A stretch of DNA of 64,000 nt from Novosphingobium sp. SG707 (GTDB lineage: Bacteria > Pseudomonadota > Alphaproteobacteria > Sphingomonadales > Sphingomonadaceae), in the NCBI RefSeq assembly GCF_012275515.1, contig NZ_JAAZQL010000005.1:248001-312000 (forward strand), in the 5' to 3' direction. Position 1 is the stretch's first letter. Every line of letters begins with the position of its first letter. A program made the translations under genes and the position numbers. Shown here piece by piece: positions 59,681 to 64,000 of this stretch. Below the pieces are notes generated by a model. The model ran no database searches. It saw nothing but the letters and a program-made list of their open reading frames with translations, and was not told the origin of the DNA.

Positions 59681-59696
59681 TGGAATTCTAATTCCA
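59681..59696. promoter_or_regulatory. TGGAAT-N4-ATTCCA palindrome upstream of the TetR gene
   Basis: A perfect 6 bp inverted repeat, 53 bp before the TetR ATG. This position and symmetry suit TetR autoregulation. The local sequence is AT-rich relative to the window. Confidence 0.55.
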
Positions 59697-59738
59697 AATA
59701 AACCCGGGGGCAATTCATGCAAAAAGATGCGCCCATGC

Positions 59739-59771
59739 AAAAAGGCGCGGGGGCCCCCCGACCCCCGCGCC
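59739..59771 (-). terminator. Rho-independent terminator of the GH1 operon
   Basis: GGCGCGGGGG (59744-59753) pairs perfectly with CCCCCGCGCC (59762-59771). On the minus strand the stem is followed by five U (AAAAA at 59739-59743), 28 bp after the GH1 stop. Confidence 0.85.
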
Positions 59772-59798
59772 TCTCGTCTGTAACCATCCCCCGATAGG

Positions 59799-61109
59799 TT
59801 ACAGCGAGTTGGCCTTGGCAATCGCGCCCAGCACGCCCGCGCTTGGCTTGGCCTTGCGCGCAAAGGTGAGCGGATCAACCGCGGCAAGGCCGAAAGCGCC
59901 ATGGCCAATCCCTGCGCCCCATTCATAATTGTCCATCAGCGACCAGTGGATATAGCCCAGCACCGGCACGCCATCGGCCATCGCCTGACGCAGCGGCGGC
60001 AGCGCCTCGCGGATCAGGCGGACGCGCAGCGTATCGTCATCCGTGCCCACGCCATGCTCGGTAATGAGGACCGGCTTGCCCGTGGCCTCATGCGCATAAC
60101 GCGCCGCGCCCGCCAGCGAGGGCGGATAGACCTCCGCCCCCCGGAAATTGCGCATACCGCCATCGGGCGCGGGCAGGCGGCCCTTGGGGCCCCACAGGAT
60201 GCGTTCGTAATTCTGGATCGCCACGAAATCATCCTCGCGCGCCACGTCCAGCCAGTCGCCGTAGAGCTTCTGGCGCATGGCATCGCGCATCGAATCCTTG
60301 GTCGCGGCCTGATCGTCGGCCATGGCAAAGCTGAAGCCGACCGGCAGTTCGGGGCGGATCGCCTTGATCGCGGCGCGGGCCAGACGGTGGCCCCGGATCA
60401 TCCCGGCGGTCACGGCGGGCACATCCTCGGGCGGCACGGTGTTGGCCACCATGAAGCGCTGCACGTTGGCTGCGCGCGCGGCGGCGGCCAGATTGGCGCG
60501 CAGCCCGTCCAGGAACTGCGGCGGCATCACCAAAGGCAGCAGGCGGGCCAGATTGGGCTCGTTGAGGGTGAGCGCCACAGCGATTCCCGCGCCCATATGC
60601 CGCATCGCCCGGTCGCAGAATTTGGCGAAGAGTTCGGGCGCCTGCGCATGGGTCCATCCGCCCTGCGCGGCAAACCAGCGCGGGGTGGTGTAATGGTTGA
60701 ACGTCACCACCGGAGCCATCCCGCGCGCGCGGCATCCCTCAATGATCGCCTTGTAATGGTTGAGCATGGCCAGCGAGAACATGCCTGGCTCGGGCTCGAT
60801 CCGCGCCCATTCCAGGCTGAAGCGATAGGCGTTGAGGCCGATGGACCGCGCCAGATCGAGATCCTCGCGCCACATTTCAAAACTGTTGACCGCATCGCCC
60901 GAAGGCGCGCCGGTGATGGTGGGCGTGACATTTTCCAGCAGCCACTGGTCCGAATTGGTGTTGTTGCCCTCGACCTGATGGCCCGCAGTGGCCGCGCCCC
61001 ACAAAAAGCCCTTGGGGAAGGCGGGGTCCAGCGGCTTGGACTTTGCCGCAAAAGCCGGACCGGCGGCCAGAACGGCGGCGCCCGCCAGCAGGGAACGGCG
61101 ATCAATCAC
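59799..61109 (-). CDS. Secreted GH1 glycoside hydrolase (beta-glucosidase-like)
   Basis: Protein of 436 residues with a signal that has twin Arg (IDRRSLLAGAAVLAAGPAFA). GH1 TIM-barrel: FLWGAATAGHQVEG, FSLEWARIEP, the acid/base E184 in LNEPN, and the nucleophile E351 in LITEHG, where the residue after Glu is His instead of the usual Asn. Active on beta-glucosides or related glycosides in the periplasm. It follows an esterase by ATGA and a TonB receptor, making a transport/hydrolysis operon. The His variant may shift aglycone preference. Confidence 0.87.
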   Translation of the reverse strand: MIDRRSLLAGAAVLAAGPAFAAKSKPLDPAFPKGFLWGAATAGHQVEGNNTNSDQWLLENVTPTITGAPSGDAVNSFEMWREDLDLARSIGLNAYRFSLEWARIEPEPGMFSLAMLNHYKAIIEGCRARGMAPVVTFNHYTTPRWFAAQGGWTHAQAPELFAKFCDRAMRHMGAGIAVALTLNEPNLARLLPLVMPPQFLDGLRANLAAAARAANVQRFMVANTVPPEDVPAVTAGMIRGHRLARAAIKAIRPELPVGFSFAMADDQAATKDSMRDAMRQKLYGDWLDVAREDDFVAIQNYERILWGPKGRLPAPDGGMRNFRGAEVYPPSLAGAARYAHEATGKPVLITEHGVGTDDDTLRVRLIREALPPLRQAMADGVPVLGYIHWSLMDNYEWGAGIGHGAFGLAAVDPLTFARKAKPSAGVLGAIAKANSL

Positions 61110-61951
61110 AGAATATCCTCCAGAAATGCGGCGATTTCTTCCTCAAGGCGCCGGTCAGAGGTGCCAAGGTGCATCGCCATCGTGTAATGATTGTGGCCCG
61201 GCAGCAGGACGGCGCGCGGCATCGTGTCGTGGCGGGCCAGGCGGGCCTGCATCAGGCCAAGGAATTCGGCCTGAAACCGTGCCGGATCATGCTGGGCGCA
61301 GGCCATCAGCAGCGGCAATTGGGTTTCGACCACGGCATCCAGCGGCGCCTTGGCGGCATAATCGTCGCTGCCGTAGTAGCGCTCGTCCTTGGGGTCGATG
61401 GGGGTAAAGCCATAGAGGCCCGAAAGCAGCACCGCCCCGCGCACCAGCGAGCCATGGTCAGGGCGAAGTTTCAGAAAACCGCTGACGTGCACCGCGCCTG
61501 CCGAGGTGCCCATGACCACGATCCGGTCGGGATCGCCGCCATGTTCGGCCACCGCGCCGCGCAGATAATCGACGGCGGCGGCCACATCCTGACTGCCCGC
61601 AGGCCAGAGGTGATCGGGGGCGAGGCGATAGTTCATCACCGCTCCGATCCAGCCGCGCTGCGCCGCCATGCGGCCCACGGCGGCATTGGCCCAACTCGTG
61701 TCGCCCTTGTCGCCCAGCACGAAGCCGCCGCCATGGACGAACAGGACAACGGGCTTGGGCGCACCCTCGGCCGCGCCGTAAAGGTCCAGCCGGTGCCTTT
61801 CATGCGGCCCATAGGCCAGATCGCGCGCGGCCACCGGCACGGCCCGCGCCAGCGCGCTCTGCTCTTCGTCAAACAGGGCGTGGCATTGATCGAGCACCGA
61901 TGGCCCAAGACCCTGACCCATGGCGGCGATGGAATGGCGGATGGGATTCAT
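61106..61951 (-). CDS. Alpha/beta-hydrolase, carboxylesterase type
   Basis: 281 residues from the ATG at 61951. Oxyanion motif HGGGFVLGDKGDTSW, nucleophile GTSAGAVHV, and a C-terminal GHNHYTMAMHLG with the catalytic His. There is no signal peptide. It resembles the hormone-sensitive lipase family and kynurenine-formamidase-like hydrolases. Coupled to GH1 (ATGA), 62 bp after the TonB receptor. It may remove acyl groups from imported glycosides. Confidence 0.82.
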   Translation of the reverse strand: MNPIRHSIAAMGQGLGPSVLDQCHALFDEEQSALARAVPVAARDLAYGPHERHRLDLYGAAEGAPKPVVLFVHGGGFVLGDKGDTSWANAAVGRMAAQRGWIGAVMNYRLAPDHLWPAGSQDVAAAVDYLRGAVAEHGGDPDRIVVMGTSAGAVHVSGFLKLRPDHGSLVRGAVLLSGLYGFTPIDPKDERYYGSDDYAAKAPLDAVVETQLPLLMACAQHDPARFQAEFLGLMQARLARHDTMPRAVLLPGHNHYTMAMHLGTSDRRLEEEIAAFLEDIL

Positions 61952-62013
61952 GGCAAACACCTCATGCAGAATGGGCGGCAGGGTTCGATCCCCCGCCGCC
62001 CATGCGCGTTTTA

Positions 62014-64000
62014 TCAGAACTTGGCCGTGGCGTTGACGCCGATGGTGCGGCGCCCTTCGCGCGTCAGCCAGTTCACCTCGCCGCCCGGATCCGAGAAGGG
62101 CAGGCCGATCACCGAAGCCTGGAAGCGCTGATCGAGCAGGTTGCGCACGAACAGGCCCACGCGCCATCCGCCATCGGCCGCGCCGATGCCGGTGTTCAGA
62201 CCGATCGTGTAATAGCCCGGCTGATACGACAAGGCATTGGCCACGTCATACTGCACCTTGCTGCGGTAATAGATATTGCTCGACCAGTCGAAGGCCAGAC
62301 GATCGTTGATCGGCAGCTTCACGTCCGCACCAAAGGTGAAGGAAACCTTGGGCGCGCCCGAGAGCGGCTGACCGGCGGCCTGTACCAGACTGGTGCCGTT
62401 CTGAGTGTAGCAGGTGTAGCCGGCCTTCACCACATTGGGGCACGCGGTGACATAATCGGTGAACTTCGTGTCCGAATAGGTCAACCCGCCATTCAGGCTG
62501 AATTCCTGGCTGACGCGCCAGCGGGCGTCAAACTCGAAACCCTTGGCTTCAAACCCGCCCGCGTTCTCGGTCAGGAATTCGGTGCCGTTGAACACGCTGG
62601 TCTGAAGGTTGGTGTATTTGTCAAAGAAGGCGCTGGCGTTGAAGGTCACGGCGCGGTTGAAGAGCTGCGACTTGAAGCCGACCGTGATGTCGCGCACGGT
62701 CTGCGGGTTCACATTGGTGCGCGTGCCTGACAGGCCCGAGAACGCCACCGTCGGCCCCAGATAACCGCGCGCGATCGTGCCAAAGAACATCAGGTCGCGG
62801 TCAACCTTGTATTCCGCGCCCGCCTTGCCGGACCAGCCACCCTTTGAGGTCGCGCCGGTCTGCAGCGGGACCGGAGAATAGGGGGTGACAAACACGCCAT
62901 TGACCACCGTGGCGGGGGCATAGGCCGGATCGATGATCGAATGGAACGAGGCGTTCACCCAGTCATACTGATAGCGGAAACCGCCCAGCAGCGAGAATTT
63001 CTCGGTCACATGATACTTGCCGTCGATGAAGGCGGCCAGCGAGTCCGAGCGGGTCTGGGTGTTGGCCTGGCCCGACGAGATGTTGACATAGAAGGCGCTG
63101 AACGGATTGGCGGGCATCAACTGGGCACGGTTGTAATCGCCCGGATTGCCGGTCTTGCGCCGCGACCCGTAAAAGCCTGCGGTATATTCCAGCTTGCTGC
63201 CCGAGGGGCTGGTCAGGCGGATTTCCTGGCTCAGGAAGGACTGGTGCTGGGCGGTGGGCTGGGCCTGAAACACCGTCACGCTCGACCCGTCGATGCCGAA
63301 TTGCGAGGCGCCCTGGATAAAGCCGCGATAGGCGGTGATCGAGGTCAGGTTCAGCCCGCCCAGCTTCTTGTTGATCTCGATGCTGGCGCCGTAATTGCGC
63401 TCGCTCGTCCAGCCGTCGGTGTTTTCCGCGCTTTGCGTGTTGTTGAAGCCCGGCGTGATGCCAAGCGCGGTCAGATTGCCGAAACGCGCCGCCATCAGCG
63501 GGTTGGCAAAGCTGGGCAGGGCGTTGATCGTCCAGAGCTGGCCGGGGCTGCGCGTGCTGGTGCGGCTGTAATCGCCGATGATATAGACGCTGAAATCGTC
63601 CGACGGCTGATAGAAGAACTTGGCGCGGCCGCCAAAGCTGGCCTCATCGCCCCAATATTTCTTCAGCGTGGCGTTATAGAGATAGCCGTCATTCTGGCGA
63701 TAGAATCCATAGAGGCCGATGGCCGAATTCTCGCTGGTGGGCAGGTTGAGCTGGGCGTTGGTGTTCACTTCGTTGAGCGAGCCGTAGGAAGCGAAGACCT
63801 TGCCCGAAACGCGGTCAAAGCGGGGCTTGGCGGTGGTGATGTTGACCACGCCCGAGGAAGCGTTCTTGCCGAACTGGGTGCCCTGCGGGCCTTTCAGAAC
63901 TTCGACACGCTCCAGATCGCCAAGGCTGTTGACCGGGTTGCCGAAGGGGATGATCACATTGTCGACCACCGTGCCGACATTCTGTTCCGAGGCCGAGGAA
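62014..64000 (-). CDS. TonB-dependent receptor, C-terminal part (runs off the window)
   Basis: About 660 residues are visible; the N-terminus with signal peptide, TonB box and plug start is beyond position 64000. It has NSLGDLERVEVLKGPQGTQFGKNASSGVVNITT, the standard end of a plug domain, then a long barrel ending in NWLTREGRRTIGVNATAKF with terminal Phe. The first gene of an operon with an esterase and GH1. Its substrate is likely a glycoside or oligosaccharide by context. Confidence 0.92.
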   Translation of the reverse strand, partial: SSASEQNVGTVVDNVIIPFGNPVNSLGDLERVEVLKGPQGTQFGKNASSGVVNITTAKPRFDRVSGKVFASYGSLNEVNTNAQLNLPTSENSAIGLYGFYRQNDGYLYNATLKKYWGDEASFGGRAKFFYQPSDDFSVYIIGDYSRTSTRSPGQLWTINALPSFANPLMAARFGNLTALGITPGFNNTQSAENTDGWTSERNYGASIEINKKLGGLNLTSITAYRGFIQGASQFGIDGSSVTVFQAQPTAQHQSFLSQEIRLTSPSGSKLEYTAGFYGSRRKTGNPGDYNRAQLMPANPFSAFYVNISSGQANTQTRSDSLAAFIDGKYHVTEKFSLLGGFRYQYDWVNASFHSIIDPAYAPATVVNGVFVTPYSPVPLQTGATSKGGWSGKAGAEYKVDRDLMFFGTIARGYLGPTVAFSGLSGTRTNVNPQTVRDITVGFKSQLFNRAVTFNASAFFDKYTNLQTSVFNGTEFLTENAGGFEAKGFEFDARWRVSQEFSLNGGLTYSDTKFTDYVTACPNVVKAGYTCYTQNGTSLVQAAGQPLSGAPKVSFTFGADVKLPINDRLAFDWSSNIYYRSKVQYDVANALSYQPGYYTIGLNTGIGAADGGWRVGLFVRNLLDQRFQASVIGLPFSDPGGEVNWLTREGRRTIGVNATAKF

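Noticed and set aside
1..64000. tRNA or rRNA genes, CRISPR arrays, insertion sequences, prophage or integrase genes
   Set aside because: Scanning both strands by eye found no transposase or integrase motifs, no regular repeat-spacer array and no recognisable tRNA or rRNA segment. A tRNAscan or Infernal run would settle small RNAs.

Overview
The window is about 64 kb of high-GC DNA whose gene content fits an alphaproteobacterium of the order Sphingomonadales, most likely Novosphingobium or a close relative. The reasons are the gene set (short-form HisG partner HisZ, two TonB-dependent receptors with aromatic/glycoside catabolic genes beside them), dense ATGA/GTGA/TGATG gene overlaps, GTG and TTG starts, and a GTTC-N7-GTTC LexA box of the alphaproteobacterial type. 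This is inference from gene content; no rRNA or tRNA gene was seen. No insertion sequence, prophage, integrase or CRISPR array was recognised.

Left part (1-28 kb), mostly housekeeping: hemD (partial) and hemC diverge from tsaD-gpsA-flippase-HhH protein. uvrB sits behind a LexA-box promoter and diverges from a complete Anbu operon (circularly permuted ATP-grasp protein, alpha-E protein, transglutaminase, Anbu proteasome-like peptidase). Then come an exported creatininase-like protein, an extensin-family lipoprotein, serC-serA, hisZ, a small accessory group (HxlR regulator, SDR, esterase), purA, an unusual winged-helix regulator, a DUF2157/GDYXXLXY membrane pair, two tandem DUF4139 proteins and a MarR regulator with a clear promoter-operator.

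Right part (29-64 kb), catabolic island: a ureohydrolase and a quinate/shikimate module (shikimate dehydrogenase, 3-dehydroshikimate dehydratase fused to an HPPD-like domain, two MFS transporters, an SDR). Next are two divergent operons (FAH hydrolase, EthD, cupin, HbpS-like, SDR; and a HisD-like alcohol dehydrogenase, SDR, C-C hydrolase, VOC, ABM). A minus-strand group follows with two VOC extradiol-type dioxygenases, an FAD hydroxylase, a PYROXD2-like oxidase, a 75-residue protein and an SDR. HxlR, LysR and TetR regulators, an extended SDR, a TonB receptor, a second FAD hydroxylase, a GMC/Tat-small-subunit sugar dehydrogenase pair, and a TonB receptor/esterase/GH1 operon complete it. A reasonable reading is uptake and deglycosylation or oxidation of a plant phenolic glycoside, then side-chain C-C hydrolysis, ring hydroxylation, extradiol cleavage and FAH-type hydrolysis. 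The substrate is not known from sequence.

Regulatory and structural DNA: a three-copy intergenic repeat of about 230-250 bp with hairpins that change by compensatory substitutions; two promoters that place the start codon at +1 (uvrB, HxlR); a perfect FNR/FixK-type box upstream of one dioxygenase operon; and a 20-base-arm hairpin that hides the ribosome binding site of the second dioxygenase.
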